Positions 9,524 to 19,327 of a stretch of 64,000 bases of DNA are shown in pieces (position 1 is the stretch's first letter; every line of letters starts with the position of its first letter). The notes beneath the pieces are model-generated. The model made no database searches and had not been told where the DNA came from. It worked only from the letters and a program-made list of their open reading frames with translations. This DNA is from Neoarius graeffei. Lineage: Eukaryota > Chordata > Actinopteri > Siluriformes > Ariidae. The translations under genes were made by a program, and so were the position numbers. Location of the stretch: NCBI RefSeq assembly GCF_027579695.1, contig NC_083586.1:6134001-6198000 (forward strand), written 5' to 3'.

Positions 9524-10612
9524 TTAATAGTCCACCAGATCTGCAAATTTCAGTATTTCTGACTGTAAGAATAATGTATTTGTATGATCCCGATAACCAG
9601 CCTTGTGTATAATCCTTATTGCTCTTTTTTGGAGAATGAATAATGAATGTATTGTATTTTTGTAATTATTGCCCCATACCTCTGCACAGTAACTTAAATA
9701 AGGTGAAACCAGGGAACAGTAAAGAATCCGGAGTGAATTGTGATCTAGAAACTGTTTGACTTTGTTTAATATTGCAATACTTCTTGATACTTTGGATTGT
9801 ATGTTTTTTATCTGTGGTTTCCAGCTAAGTTTTTCATCAATAGTTGTTCCAATAAATTTGATTTCCTTAACTCTTTCTATAATAACCCCATCTATTTGAA
9901 TATTTAGTTGTGTGTTTGTTTTGTTGTTACCAAATAATATTACTTTGGATTTGTTCAGGTTTAATGATAATTTGTTACTGTTGAACCATGTTATTAATTT
10001 ACTTATTTCTGTTGTGATCTCCTGCAATAGTTCCATTAAATTATCACCAGAAAAGAGGATATTTGTATCGTCAGCAAACAAGATAAGCTTCATTACTTTA
10101 GATACACTACATATGTCATTGATATATAGTATAAAAAACTTTGGTCCTAACACTGACCCCTGGGGAACACCACAAGTTATGTCCAAAAATGATGAAGAGC
10201 AATCTCCCAGCTTCACAAACTGTCTCCTGTTACTTAAGTAGCTTTTAACCCAGTTTAAAACTATACCCCTGATGCCATATCGTTCCAGTTTTTTTATTAA
10301 TATGTCATGATTTATTGTATCAAATGCTTTCTTTAAATCAATGAATATTCCAACTGCATGTTTTTTCTGCTCTATGGAATTGGTGATTTCTTCAACTAAT
10401 TCTATTAAAGCCAGTGATGTTGATCTATGTGCTCTAAATCCATATTGACTGTCAATAAGTAGTTTATGTTTGTCAATAAATTTATCCAATCGGTTATTGA
10501 AAAGTTTTTCGAGAATTTTGGAGAATTGCGGAAGTAGTGAGACAGGTCTGTAGTTTGTGAAGTGGTGTTTGCTCCCAGTTTTGTACAGAGGAATGACTTT
10601 TGCTGTTTTCAT
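9524..10612 (-). CDS. LINE reverse transcriptase fragment
   Basis: 362 codons. The motifs are TNYRPVSLLPQFSKILEKL, SQYGFRAHRSTSLALIEL, GIFIDLKKAFDTINHDIL (catalytic D), TCGVPQGSVLGPKFFILYIN and ILFADDTNILFSG (the ADD box), then the thumb and CAEVWGNNYKNTI. The frame stops after FADLVDY; the right-arm copy reads on for about 90 more codons to KYKDEGD-like sequence, so this stop is a later nonsense change. The function would be cDNA synthesis at the nicked target. The first Met is internal; the real ORF2 began further upstream. Confidence 0.9.
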   Translation of the reverse strand: MKTAKVIPLYKTGSKHHFTNYRPVSLLPQFSKILEKLFNNRLDKFIDKHKLLIDSQYGFRAHRSTSLALIELVEEITNSIEQKKHAVGIFIDLKKAFDTINHDILIKKLERYGIRGIVLNWVKSYLSNRRQFVKLGDCSSSFLDITCGVPQGSVLGPKFFILYINDICSVSKVMKLILFADDTNILFSGDNLMELLQEITTEISKLITWFNSNKLSLNLNKSKVILFGNNKTNTQLNIQIDGVIIERVKEIKFIGTTIDEKLSWKPQIKNIQSKVSRSIAILNKVKQFLDHNSLRILYCSLVSPYLSYCAEVWGNNYKNTIHSLFILQKRAIRIIHKAGYRDHTNTLFLQSEILKFADLVDY

Positions 10613-10647
10613 TCTGTTTGGAAATCTACCAGTTAGAAATTACAAAT

Positions 10648-10650
<3 letters not shown>

Positions 10651-10702
<52 letters not shown>
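10651..10702. repeat. (AT)n microsatellite in the LINE
   Basis: About 26 AT units. The right-arm LINE has only ATATATATATG at the matching place (about 42079-42090), so the tract expanded here after duplication. Confidence 0.9.
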
Positions 10703-10707
<5 letters not shown>

Positions 10708-11380
10708 AATGGCTTGGATATTCCATCAATAACATTTTTCAATATCATCATGTCAATGTCATCACAGTCGGTAGATTTTTTGTTCATACATTTCCCAACA
10801 ATATCAACAATTTATTTTTCTTCCACTGCTGTAAGGAACATTGAAAAAAGAATTATTATCCATCAAATTGCCCAGATTTTCAGCAGATGTTCCTGGATCC
10901 GGGATTTGTTCCGCTAAGATTGGTCCTACGTTTACAAAGTAATGGTTGAAAATAATGGTTATATTCATATTTGTCATTATTAAGAAAGTACTTTGGATAA
11001 TTTAGATATCTTGACCCATTTTTTATAATACTGTTCAAAGTGCTCCAAATTACTTGGATATTATTTCTGTTATCGTTTAATAATTTCTTATAATATTCTT
11101 TCTTAGCAGCCCTTATAATATTAGTTAATTTATTTTTATATTTTTTTATATCTATCCTCTGCCTGTTTAGTTTTCTGCTTTATGAACTCTCTATACAATG
11201 TATTTTTCTTTTTACAGACATTTTGTAAACCCCTTGTAATCCATGGACAGACTGTATGTTTGACTTTTTTACTGTAATGAACAATTGGACAATTTTTATT
11301 ATATAATGATATAAATATCCTCAAGAATTCCTCATATGCTTTATTTATGTCTTTTAGTCGGTATATTTCATCCCATTTCA

Positions 11381-12341
11381 CATTGAGATGAGATCAGGAA
11401 ACAATTTATCATATAATTGCAAATATCCAGCCCTTTATGATAAATTAATTAAATTAAAATGATAATTTTCTATTTCTCTATCAGTATCAATTACAATTAA
11501 TTATAATTATTCAAAAATTCATGACATTTTCATTACAAACATGAGGTTAAGTGGTTAAAGGTGATTTTTGTTGTTACAACTCATTTTGGAGCGAATTAAC
11601 TTGTTCTAATGATCCTACCTAATTCATCCCTCCTCAAAATCCAGTGAATAACATTGGCAATAAAAGGTTAGAGTGGCTCCTATGCAGGAAGACACTGGAG
11701 AAATCAGGTAATTCCTTATGTTAAGCATTTAGCAATTTATTTTTCACCACTTTAGCTGTGGTCCCTAATATTTCAGTGACGCATTTCCTCAGAGAGAGAA
11801 AATGTTTTACAAATGCTGGGGTCTGGAATAAATGGGCAAATTTGCATCTCCTTTGATATCATATTCAAAATATGTAGTTTTATAATAGTTTGGCATGTTG
11901 TTCGTGCACTATCGACCAGAAGAAATTAACTTTCCCCAGTAAAAGAGACACAGTGTCACCCAACTTTGCATCAGACCTCTGTGTGTTTCACAGAACAGAC
12001 ACTCGTGTGGATTGTTAACAGGCAGCAACGTGGCTGAACAAAAGGCATAAACAAGCTACTTCAAATGACTTTACCCTTAAAGAAGTTCACTTTTTAAAGT
12101 ACCTTTTTTGAGCTCCAATATCACATTTTCTATTATCTGACATGATGCTAAGTAATATCAAAAGGTATATTCACATGACTGCAGCTGTGTGAGCTTTGAA
12201 CCCTGACATTACAAAAGTATAAGTTTAGAAACACAAGCCAAATGTGACCAACATGCAATTAAACAAATCAAAGCACATTTCAATGAAGTATTAAACTTGG
12301 ATGAGCCAGCAGCAATATTTCTTTAAAAATATTCTGATCAC
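11381..12341. other. no recognised feature
   Basis: AT-rich sequence beyond the end of the inverted duplication. I see no coding frame, RNA gene or repeat signature I can name. Confidence 0.5.
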
Positions 12342-12353
12342 TGGACTGAAAAC

Positions 12354-12714
12354 GGGCGGCATGGTGGTGTAGTGGTTAGCGCTGTCGTCTCACAGCAAGA
12401 AAGTCCAGGTTCGAGCCCCGTGACCGGCGAGGGCCTTTCTGTGCGGAGTTTGCATGTTCTCCCCGTGTCCGTGTGGGTCCCCTCCGGGTGCTCCGGTTTC
12501 CCCCACAGTCCAAAGACATGCAGGTTAGGTTAACTGGTGACTCTAAATTGACCGTGAGTGTGAATGGTTGTCTGTGTCTATGTGTCAGCCCTGTGATGAC
12601 CTGGCGACTTGTCCAGGGTGTACCCCGCCTTTCGCCTGTAGTCAGCTGGGATAGGCTCCAGCTCGCCTGCGACCCTGTAGAACAGGATAAAGTGGCTAGA
12701 GATGATGAGATGAA
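12354..12714 (+). mobile_element. V-SINE, full length
   Basis: Same family as 7623-8002: A box TAGTGGTTAGCGC, B box GGTTCGAGCCCC, L2-type tail, ATGAG-like end. The target duplication TGGACTGAAAAC is exact at 12342-12353 and 12715-12726, so it is a clean and fairly recent insertion. Confidence 0.9.
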
Positions 12715-12726
12715 TGGACTGAAAAC

Positions 12727-13553
12727 CTACATAATTATTGACAACTTTTTCCTGGGGCTCAAGGCAAAAATATGCGCTTGTGCTACATCCTAAAGCAAAG
12801 TTTAATTTTATAACATTGAGAGCATCATTATTAGATCATAGATGCCTCTAAACTTTAAACTAACACTATTTGTTATCTCTAGAAATGTATTTTCATCTGC
12901 GAACGGCTGCTTATATTGTTTCTATGGTAGACTGGGTCTGTATGTGATTATATATGACACTGTAATATAGGAGACCTGACCAGTCTGATGAGTTTGTTGA
13001 ACATCCCATTCCAAAACCATAACCATGAGGTAAAGAATATCACACAACAGGCCATGCTGTTATACCACAATAATGCACACAGTGGAAAACTAAACTGAAA
13101 TCATTGGACTCTGTTTATTGTAAATCTTACATTAAGTGTCTACAATAATGCATTAGAACAAACATGTTGATATTAATATCTCATTCATACTGCAGCCAGA
13201 ATTACTGTCCGAAATCAAAATACACATTTTCCTCAATATTGTAGATGAACCATTTTATTCCCCTAATCTCAGGGATATGTACGCTTAAAATTGGGCTCAA
13301 TAACCCAATTAACATGTGAATTTTCTTTCTTCATCAGCTGTATTTAGTACAACATTGATTTATTTTAGAAGCATTAGATTTTAAAGATGGTTAAAGCTTG
13401 AGAGAAATGGCTCTTTCAGTATTTCCTCTGTAGTCTCAGGGAAGTAAAGCTGGTAAACACAAACAGAAAGTGATTATATCTGATTGTGGAGAAAACATCT
13501 GAGCACCTCTACCTGAGTGTGTTTGTAGAACGTGTGTCTTGAATCCCAGTGTG
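12727..13553. other. no recognised feature
   Basis: AT-rich, with stops in all frames. No family signature is seen. Confidence 0.45.
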
Positions 13554-14813
13554 CAGTGGCGATCCTAGAGTGATTTACTCCCTGGGCGAAACCCCCTGCT
13601 GGCGCCCCCCCCGGCCCAACCCGACAACCACCTCCCACCCACCACCTAAGAAAACACTAACTTCGTCCAGAACACACACAAACTCACAACAGCTATTTTC
13701 AAGAACAAATTTCCAGTTTTAATGACTAGTGCAATAAAAAATACAAAGATAAACAATAAAAGATAAACAATAAACAAAAAGACTCAATGACTTCGCATTA
13801 CAGCTATCCACAGCTATTTAAGAGAGCACAACTGCACTACAGCACCACCCGATGGTCAAAATATTGCACAAGTCAGTCAGTTTTACCAACAGAGTGCACA
13901 ATGAATTATCATAGAGTACCATTCACCATTATTATTAACAAGAAGACTTAAACCTCCATTAAAGTCACACCATATAAATAACAAAAGAAGCTAAACAGTT
14001 AAACAATCACAATTACAGAATAACATGAAGTGACAAAAGGTCTAAAAATACTATACATTAAAGTGGCAAAAATGGTAAAACGCAATCATGTATCATAAAT
14101 AAATGAACTAATGACAGAGAAGAGGTAAATCCTATACATATTACTGTACACATAAGAAGAAATAACAAACACTATTGTGTATCATAAATAACAAGAAGTA
14201 ACAAATGAAGAAGTTAACACTCTTTAAAGTGGCAAAGATGGCAAACCACTATAATTTGTCATAAATAACAAGACGTGCAAAAGAAGTAAGAGGAAAACAG
14301 TCTATATACATTTAAGTGGCAATTATATTCAGGATGCAAAAGTGAAAGCACAACCTAAAAGTTGGCTTTTCTGGCCTTCCTGGATGCAAATTCTTCCACA
14401 ATGTCTTCATATGAGATTTGTTCCCCTAAGGCGTGGTTTATGCTGATCACAGCAAGGCCACTGAACCGTTCCTGTGACATTGTTGACCTTAGGTAAGTCT
14501 TGATCAGTTTTAGCTTCGAGAAGCTCCTCTCTGCCTGAGCCCCAGTGACAGGCAGAGTGGCAGCAATTCTGAGTCCAGTCCAGAAATTGGGGTCGATCTC
14601 TGATAGCTCCTTCTCGTGCATGAATGTGATCAGCTCAAGGGGGGTCACAGTTGCTGAAGGCAAGTCAGGAAAGTTCCTGATCTCCTGCACGAGCTCTTTT
14701 TTTTTTCTTTTTTTGGGACCGTTTTTTTTTTTTTTTCGCGCCCGCGACCGTGCCGCCCCCGCGATACCGCCCCGGGCGGCTGCCCGGTCGGACCGCCCCC
14801 AGGACCGCCCCTG
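13554..14813 (-). mobile_element. hAT transposon derivative
   Basis: The left end CAGTGGCGATCCTAGAG and the right end, inverse CAGGGGCGGTCCTGG, are hAT-type termini. The minus strand carries the transposase C-terminus (14355-14697). Poly-T tracts (14698-14740) and a very GC-rich palindromic stretch (14740-14813) lie before the right end. An 8-bp duplication is not visible, because the right end abuts a LINE fragment. Confidence 0.7.
14355..14697 (-). pseudogene. hAT transposase dimerisation domain fragment
   Basis: It translates to ELVQEIRNFPDLPSATVTPL..., TLPVTGAQAERSFSKLKLIK, TYLRSTMSQERFSGLAVISI and ends YEDIVEEFASRKARKANF-stop. This is the C-terminal hAT dimerisation region used for transposase oligomerisation. 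Everything upstream is replaced by homopolymer and GC-rich sequence, so only the last exon or domain survives. Confidence 0.85.
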
Positions 14814-14922
14814 CGTGGAACAAATCCCGGATCCAGGAACATCTGCTGAAAATCTGGGCAATTTGATAGATAATTATTTTTCAATGTTCCTTACAGCAGT
14901 GGAAGAAAAAGAAATTGTTTAA
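14814..14922 (+). mobile_element. short LINE fragment
   Basis: Nearly the same as 41870-41975 of the right-arm LINE (GTGGAACAAATCCCGGATCC... ACAGCAGTGGAAGAAAAAGA). It is truncated on both sides and starts exactly at the hAT end. Confidence 0.8.
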
Positions 14923-15180
14923 GGCTCCGGATGGGTTTTACTTCCGTTTAAGAGGGAAACGAACATACACCCTCCCGACAGTCAATAAAACACATTTGCA
15001 AATTGGTAGAATGAGTTAATCATCACATGCAAGATTTGCAATTAATCAAATGAATTTATTATTATTATTATTATTAATGAATTACTACAGTTCTAAACTT
15101 CAAATTTTAAAAGTCTGGGCTTTGGAGAGATGATGGATCTCTTTTGATGGAACACAACGGAGCAAAATATTGTGACCCCC
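14923..15180. other. no gene; ATT microsatellite
   Basis: It contains an ATT repeat at about 15056-15078. Otherwise nothing is recognised. Confidence 0.5.
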
Positions 15181-15298
15181 AAGCCGATGTCTCTCTTCAA
15201 AAGGATCCAGCTGTTGGGGGCGGAGTCTAGCTGTGTTTACCTTTCTGGAGTTTAATATTTGGAAGTGGTTTATTTAAAGCTGTTCACGGCAGTAAGTT
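15181..15298 (+). promoter_or_regulatory. U2 promoter region
   Basis: The GC box GGGGGCGGAG is near 15216. TTTACCTTTCTGGAGTTTAA (about 15237-15256) is at the distance expected for a snRNA PSE. The block matches the upstream sequence of the other U2 copies. A PSE/DSE pair recruits SNAPc, OCT1 and Sp1 for Pol II snRNA transcription; the assignment here is positional. Confidence 0.55.
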
Positions 15299-15485
15299 AT
15301 CGCTTCTCGGTCTTTTGGCTAAGATCAAGTGTAGTATCTGTTCTTATCAGTTTAATATCTGATATGTTTTCTAGATGAGAACATTATATTAAACAGATTT
15401 TTAGAACAGGGAGCTGGAATAAGGGCTTGCTCTTTCTGCTCCATGCATCAACCTGGTATTGCAGTATCTTCAGGAATGATGCCCT
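15299..15485 (+). ncRNA. U2 snRNA gene (well conserved)
   Basis: It starts ATCGCTTCTCGG and keeps TTTTGGCTAAGATCAAGTGT and AGTATCTGTTCTTATCAG, including the branch-point-pairing GTAGTA. TTTAATATCTGATA, an Sm-like AGATTTTTAG, and the 3' hairpin region ACCTGGTATTGCAGTATC also survive. Length is about 187 nt, as for vertebrate U2. With its promoter and 3' box it is the best candidate for a working U2 gene in the window. Differences from the consensus are mostly in stem-loop IIb and the CTTGCTCTTTCTGCTCC loop. Confidence 0.9.
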
Positions 15486-15486
15486 T

Positions 15487-15508
15487 GTTTAAAACTAAAA
15501 AAAAGACA
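15487..15508 (+). terminator. snRNA 3' box
   Basis: GTTTAAAACTAAAAAAAAGA fits the vertebrate 3'-end signal GTTTN0-3AAARNNAGA, just after U2. The Integrator complex uses this element for 3'-end formation. Confidence 0.7.
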
Positions 15509-15948
15509 AACTGCTTTTTTTCAGAAAATCAATTTAATGTTTATGTTCTCAAAATAAGAGTAATAAATGCATGTATAAAAGTATACAGCTAGAATTGGGG
15601 TTTACTTCTTTTATTCTGTGTGTCTGTATAGCATTATAGTAGTTCTAGAAATAGTTGCTTTGTTTAAAAGAGAAATATATATATTTTGTTTGATCTGGTC
15701 TAATTCTTCCCCCATTTCCTGGTTTTCTTCTTGCTTAACAAGCAACTGGACTGTGAGTCTGTAGTAATTCTTTCTTTTACTTTTTCATGAGAGAGATCAC
15801 ACAACATCACCTATCTTCTTTTTTTCTTTTTATTTACTTGTTGGCTTATTTATTTCTCTGCCTGTTTGCAATGGCTAAGAAAGCTATAAAGGTGCAAGAG
15901 ATTGGCCCAGGCCACCTGACCCTATACCAGCTTTCTGCACCTCCAATA
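15509..15948. other. U2-to-U5 spacer
   Basis: It contains the block common to all U2 downstream regions (about 15690-15750) and the conserved U5-upstream block (about 15860-15948, GGCCCAGGCCACC). A transposon then interrupts it. No ORF is supported; the 74-codon frame over 15787-16011 crosses the insertion point. Confidence 0.55.
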
Positions 15949-16079
15949 GTGTTTTCACCAACATCACCAAAACACAAAAGTTCTGGATGTGCGCCATATT
16001 GGTGGTTTTGATTTCCGTAAACAGTGCTTGCATTTCATCTAGGAAAAAAAAAATCACATTTTTTGTAATGGTATTGGTT

Positions 16080-16315
16080 AAAGAAACTTGCAATAAGAAG
16101 ACAGAAGCTGCTAGAAAGCATGTAGAAGGCCTAGAGCCCAGTGTAAGAGCCTGCTATCTGGGGAAACTGCAGTTAATCAACAGCCTGGAACCATATGAAA
16201 CGGGAGAGGAACTGAGTGAAGACAATGCATTGCTGCCCGCTGTAATATACCCAGACATCATCAACTATTTTTTTTTTTTTGCCAAGTCCATACACTGCTG
16301 AGGATCTGAAGTGTT
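16080..16315 (+). pseudogene. YqaJ/SWIM-type transposon protein, N-terminal piece
   Basis: KKTEAARKHVEGLEPSVRAC, YLGKLQLINSLEPYE, then NALLPAVIYPDIINYF. After a poly-T interruption comes DLKCLKGLGAYNQMCCVWVR-like sequence. This resembles the N-terminal region of fish transposon proteins that carry a YqaJ-type nuclease domain. It is a fragment only. Confidence 0.45.
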
Positions 16316-16620
16316 TGAAGGGACTAGGAGCCTATAACCAGATGTGCTGTGTCTGGGTCAGGGAATGAAAAGCATGGAAATTTGATGACAAATGTCTGGT
16401 GAAAGCAAAGGTGTGTACTGTGTACATTACATGTACAGTGATATACTGTAGATCATGTGTGCACATCCCCTGTGGGCCTACCTCAGCTGACAGCTGATTG
16501 TGATTTTTAACTTTAGCTTACTCTCAAGAGAACATACAGAAGCACCATCACGGCTAGACAGTAGAAATATGGTGTCATGCTTAATTTTAAGACATTGATT
16601 AAAACTTAAAAAAAAAAAAA

Positions 16621-16841
16621 TCATACCTGATACAAAGTGAACTGAACACACTCATGTTGTGCAGATTTTTGTCGGTCAGATCCTGGTTTAGTTTGGCAAG
16701 CCAGAGATGATGATGGTCCTCTGACAATTTTCTGGTTTCCTCCCCCTGATTTTTGATTATTTTAGGTAATCGGTAGAAGTGCAGATGTTTCTCAAGATCT
16801 GAGCGATTGTGGCAACCCAAAACTGTGCAGTAATTCACCAT
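16621..16841 (-). pseudogene. THAP-domain fragment
   Basis: MVNYCTVLGCHNRSD...LHFYRLPKI...W follows the THAP C2CH zinc-finger pattern (C-x4-C ... FYRLP ... W). THAP domains bind DNA and occur in several transposases. The start Met is the natural domain start. The frame runs into a poly-A tract after about 74 codons, so it is truncated. Confidence 0.7.
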
Positions 16842-16984
16842 TATTTGGTTTGTTTATCGAAAAATTCACAAAGCTTGCTTTGCTGTTCATGTGTCCAATG
16901 CCTCTAATATGGCCGACTTTCGGTTTGATGATGTCACGTGAAAATACTCTATACAGTTTCACTCGCCTGATCCAGTGTTAAGCG

Positions 16985-17101
16985 TGGCTCAGGTTTCTCT
17001 TCATTGACACATAAATCTTTCGCCTTTTACTAAAGATTTCTGTGGAGAGGAATGTTAATGAGATCAACTTATTTTTACAGGCTTTGCTCTGGGGGAGCTG
17101 A
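16985..17101 (+). ncRNA. U5 snRNA gene (well conserved)
   Basis: It keeps GGTTTCTCTTCA, AAATCTTTCGCCTTTTACTA with the universal U5 loop, and AAAGATTTCTGTGGAGAGGA closing the stem. A U-rich Sm-like TTATTTTTACAG and a 3' hairpin follow. It is the closest U5 to the vertebrate consensus here, with the copy at 20479. The 5' flank is disturbed by a transposon about 35 bp upstream, which probably removes its promoter. Confidence 0.85.
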
Positions 17102-17317
17102 ACATTTTTGGTGGTCAAAGATGAGAAATATCTAGCTTTTGGTATAGCTCCAAAACTTTTCTCCATGATCAACAAGCAGCTGGACCATTAGCCTGCAGTA
17201 ATTCTTTCCCATGCACACCTAAAATGATGTCTCTTTTCAAAAGGATACAGCTGTAATCATCATCATTCAGAAAACACATCAAACACGAAAGTGACATAAG
17301 ATTTTTTTTTTCAAGAA

Positions 17318-17503
17318 GAGCACCATTCCTGGAGATACTGCAATACCAGATTGATGCATGGAGCAGAAAGAGCAAGCTCCTATTCAAACTCCATGTTCTA
17401 AAAATCTGTTAAATATAATGTTCTCATTTAAAAAACATATCAGATATTAAACTGATAAGAACAGATACTACACTTGATCTTAGCCAAAAGGCAGAGAAGC
17501 AAT
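17318..17503 (-). ncRNA. U2 snRNA gene (well conserved)
   Basis: On the minus strand: ATTGCTTCTCTGCCTTTTGG, CTAAGATCAAGTGTAGTATC, TTTAATATCTGATATG, Sm-like AGATTTTTAGAAC, and TCTGGTATTGCAGTATCTCC. Only scattered differences from vertebrate U2 are seen. It is head-to-head with none and tail-to-tail with the U5 at 16985. A GC box is not obvious in its short upstream flank. Confidence 0.88.
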
Positions 17504-17681
17504 AACTGGCTGCAGTTAACAGCTTTAAATGTACCACTTCCAAATATTGAAATCTAGAAAGGTAAACACAGCTGAATCATTCTGAAGAGAGATATTATCT
17601 TAGGGGTGTACTGAATGGTTGGAGGAAATTCTTTGTAAAAAACTTGATATTTCTAATATTTGATCACCAAAACCATACAAC

Positions 17682-17798
17682 TCAGCCAGAGCAGAACCTA
17701 CAAAAAAAACCACAGTTGAACTTACTATTATGCCTCTCTGCAGCAATCTTTAGTAAACCACAAACGCTTTATATGTTAATGAAGAGAAACCTGAGCTA
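17682..17798 (-). pseudogene. U5 snRNA copy, loop damaged
   Basis: The 5' third (TAGCTCAGGTTTCTCTTC) and 3' hairpin are clear. The loop reads GTGGTTTACTAAAGATTGCT instead of the invariant CGCCTTTTACT, and the Sm region is altered. It is upstream of no intact U2 on its strand. Confidence 0.7.
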
Positions 17799-17947
17799 CC
17801 TTTAACACTGGATCAGGTTAGTGAAACTGTATTGGAGGTCCAGAAAGCTGGTATAGGGTAATTTGGCCTTGACCAATCTCTTACACCTTTACAGCTTTAT
17901 TATCCATTGCAAACAGGCAGGGAAATGTCTGACCAACGAGCATTTTT

Positions 17948-17948
<1 letters not shown>

Positions 17949-17987
<39 letters not shown>
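17949..17987. repeat. (GATA)n microsatellite in the snRNA unit
   Basis: About nine to ten GATA units, upstream of the minus-strand U5. The tract is in the same place as the GATA/GATC tracts at about 1584, 20754 and 45782. Confidence 0.9.
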
Positions 17988-17988
<1 letters not shown>

Positions 17989-18086
17989 CATTTTGGTGGT
18001 CAAATATTAGAAATATTGAGCTTTTTGCATGGACCCCCCACACGCCCCCAAGACGATGTCTTTTTTCAAAAGGATTTAGCTGTCAG

Positions 18087-18442
18087 GCAGCACGGTGGTG
18101 TAGTGGTTAGCGCTGTTGCCTCACAGCAAGAAGGTCCGGGTTTGAGCCCCGTGGCCGGTGAGGGCCTTTCTGTGCGGAGTTTGCATGTTCTGTCCGTGTG
18201 GGTTTCCTTCGGGTGCTCTGGTTTCCTCCACAGTCCAAAGACATGCAGGTTAGGTTAACTGGTGACTCTAAAGTGAGTGTGAATGGTTGTTTGTGTCTAT
18301 GTGTCAGCCCTGTGATGACCTGGCGACTTGTCCAGGGTGTACCCTGCCTTTTGCCCGTAGTCACCTGGGATAGGCTCCAGCTTGCCTGCGACCCTGTAGA
18401 ACAGGATAAAGCAGCTGGAGATAATGAGATGAGATGAGATTC
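18087..18442 (+). mobile_element. V-SINE, full length
   Basis: Head, body and L2-type tail as at 7623. The target duplication AGCTGTCAG is at 18078-18086 and 18443-18451, inside a snRNA-unit remnant. A shortened CTAAAGTGAGTG junction in the body is a subfamily difference. Confidence 0.88.
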
Positions 18443-18704
18443 AGCTGTCAGTAAGTAAGGGCGTGGGGATTGTTGAATTTTGAAAAGGAACAGCTGAGTG
18501 TTGTGTGATCCGTCTAATGAAAAAGTAGGGGAAAGAATTACTGCAGACTTACAGTCCAGCTGCTTGTTGAGCATGGAGAAAACCAGGAAATGGGGAAAAG
18601 TTAGGTCGGGCAAAGAAAGAAATATTTTTTTCTTTATTATTTTAACAAGGTCACCAATAAACAAATAATATCTTGACAAATAATATCTGGAAATAATATT
18701 TTGT
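18443..18704 (-). other. snRNA-unit remnant without U2
   Basis: 18540-18640, on the minus strand, is the block that normally follows U2 (inverse TTTTCTCCATGCTCAACAAG). No U2 body is next to it. It looks like a decayed or truncated unit. Confidence 0.5.
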
Positions 18705-19084
18705 CATCAAAAATGGCAAAAGCAACAATAGAGCTTTGGTCAGACCTCGGGTTATTTGACACATGGAGAGTCACTAATCCATGAGAGAAAGATTTCACAT
18801 TTTTCCTCACATCCCCATCATTCTTTTTCTAGAATTGATTATATTTTCATCTCTAGATTGGCCCTTGACAGAACCGGAGCCTGCTCCATTAACACATGCA
18901 TTCTCTCAGACCACTCATCAAAATCTATAGAATGCCTGCCTTTTACTATGACCCTTTATCGAGACATTGGTGTTTAAATCCATCTCTTCTTAGCAATCCT
19001 GCATTTTTAGGAAATCAGTGGGAACTTTTTATTTCTACAAATGATTCACCTGAGATTTCAGCTTCAACCTTACAGGAAGCACTC
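18705..19084 (+). mobile_element. L1-like LINE fragment (endonuclease region)
   Basis: It translates to ELWSDLGLFDTWRVTNP, FFSHPHHSFSRIDYIFISR and LSDHSSKSIECLPF, then LNPSLLSNPAFLGNQWELFI and STNDSPEIS. These are the C-terminal half of a fish L1-type AP endonuclease (SRIDYIF and SDH motifs) and the linker. It is truncated on both sides and broken by at least one frameshift. Confidence 0.75.
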
Positions 19085-19109
19085 GACAGGCCCCAAATTT
19101 CACACCGCA

Positions 19110-19191
19110 CGTAGCCAGCAGGATTCAAAACTGCGCAGGGAAACCCCAATGGATTTCAAGTCCGTCGCCTTCACCACTCAGCCATGACTAC
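19110..19191 (-). tRNA. tRNA-Ser (TGA)
   Basis: An 82-nt class II tRNA on the minus strand: GTAGTCATGGCTGAGTGG, anticodon arm GGACTTGAAATCC (TGA), long variable arm TTGGGGTTTCCCTGCG, B-box-like GTTTTGAATCC (canonical GGTTCGAATCC), and acceptor end GGCTACG. The B-box changes suggest reduced Pol III activity. Confidence 0.88.
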
Positions 19192-19327
19192 TGGAGGCTC
19201 TGAAATTCAAGTGCGACAAAAATTTCCCTTGAGCACTTTTTTTCTTTTGCAAAGGCACACCAGTCAAAGCCTCTGTTTTCACACCAAGCACAGGCCACAA
19301 GGCCCATCAACAACCCACTGTAGCGAA

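Larger units (their letters stand above)
1..11380. repeat. left arm of a large inverted duplication
   Basis: Read on the minus strand, this segment matches about 40344-47424. The shared order is: unique flank, tRNA-Asp, U5, U2, U5 3' half, truncated U2, GC-rich block, LINE. The match starts at the window edge, so the arm may extend further left. It ends inside the LINE near 11380, where the two copies diverge abruptly. The left arm is longer because a Penelope-like element (2658-7614) and a SINE (7623-8002) were inserted in it; neither is in the right arm. Identity looks high by eye over long stretches. Confidence 0.85.
8719..11380 (-). mobile_element. LINE (Jockey-superfamily, L2/CR1/Rex1-like), left-arm copy
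   Basis: The 3' end, at low coordinates, has a CAT/ATC repeat tail. The body encodes the RT and the region just before it (protein matching RITRGLQNVCKKKNTLYREF at about 11136-11250). It stops where the inverted duplication stops, so the 5' part was lost at the duplication boundary rather than by ordinary 5' truncation. TA-rich tracts at about 9001-9030 and 10651-10702 interrupt it. The sister copy is 38888-44040. Confidence 0.85.
15949..16949. mobile_element. TA-flanked DNA transposon with THAP and YqaJ-type gene scraps
   Basis: It is inserted in the U5 upstream block. TA lies at 15947-15948 and 16950-16951, and other copies show the uninterrupted site. The ends are GTGTTTTCACC and the inverse of GTGAAAATACTC. 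A sub-terminal GATGTCACGTG is like the element at 40530. It carries two convergent coding scraps. The THAP plus YqaJ pairing and 2-bp duplication suggest the ISL2EU/IS4EU-type group; superfamily confidence is low. Confidence 0.6.

Noticed and set aside
13554-14813. An intact hAT transposase gene
   Set aside because: Only the C-terminal dimerisation part is readable; homopolymer tracts and GC-rich sequence replace the rest.
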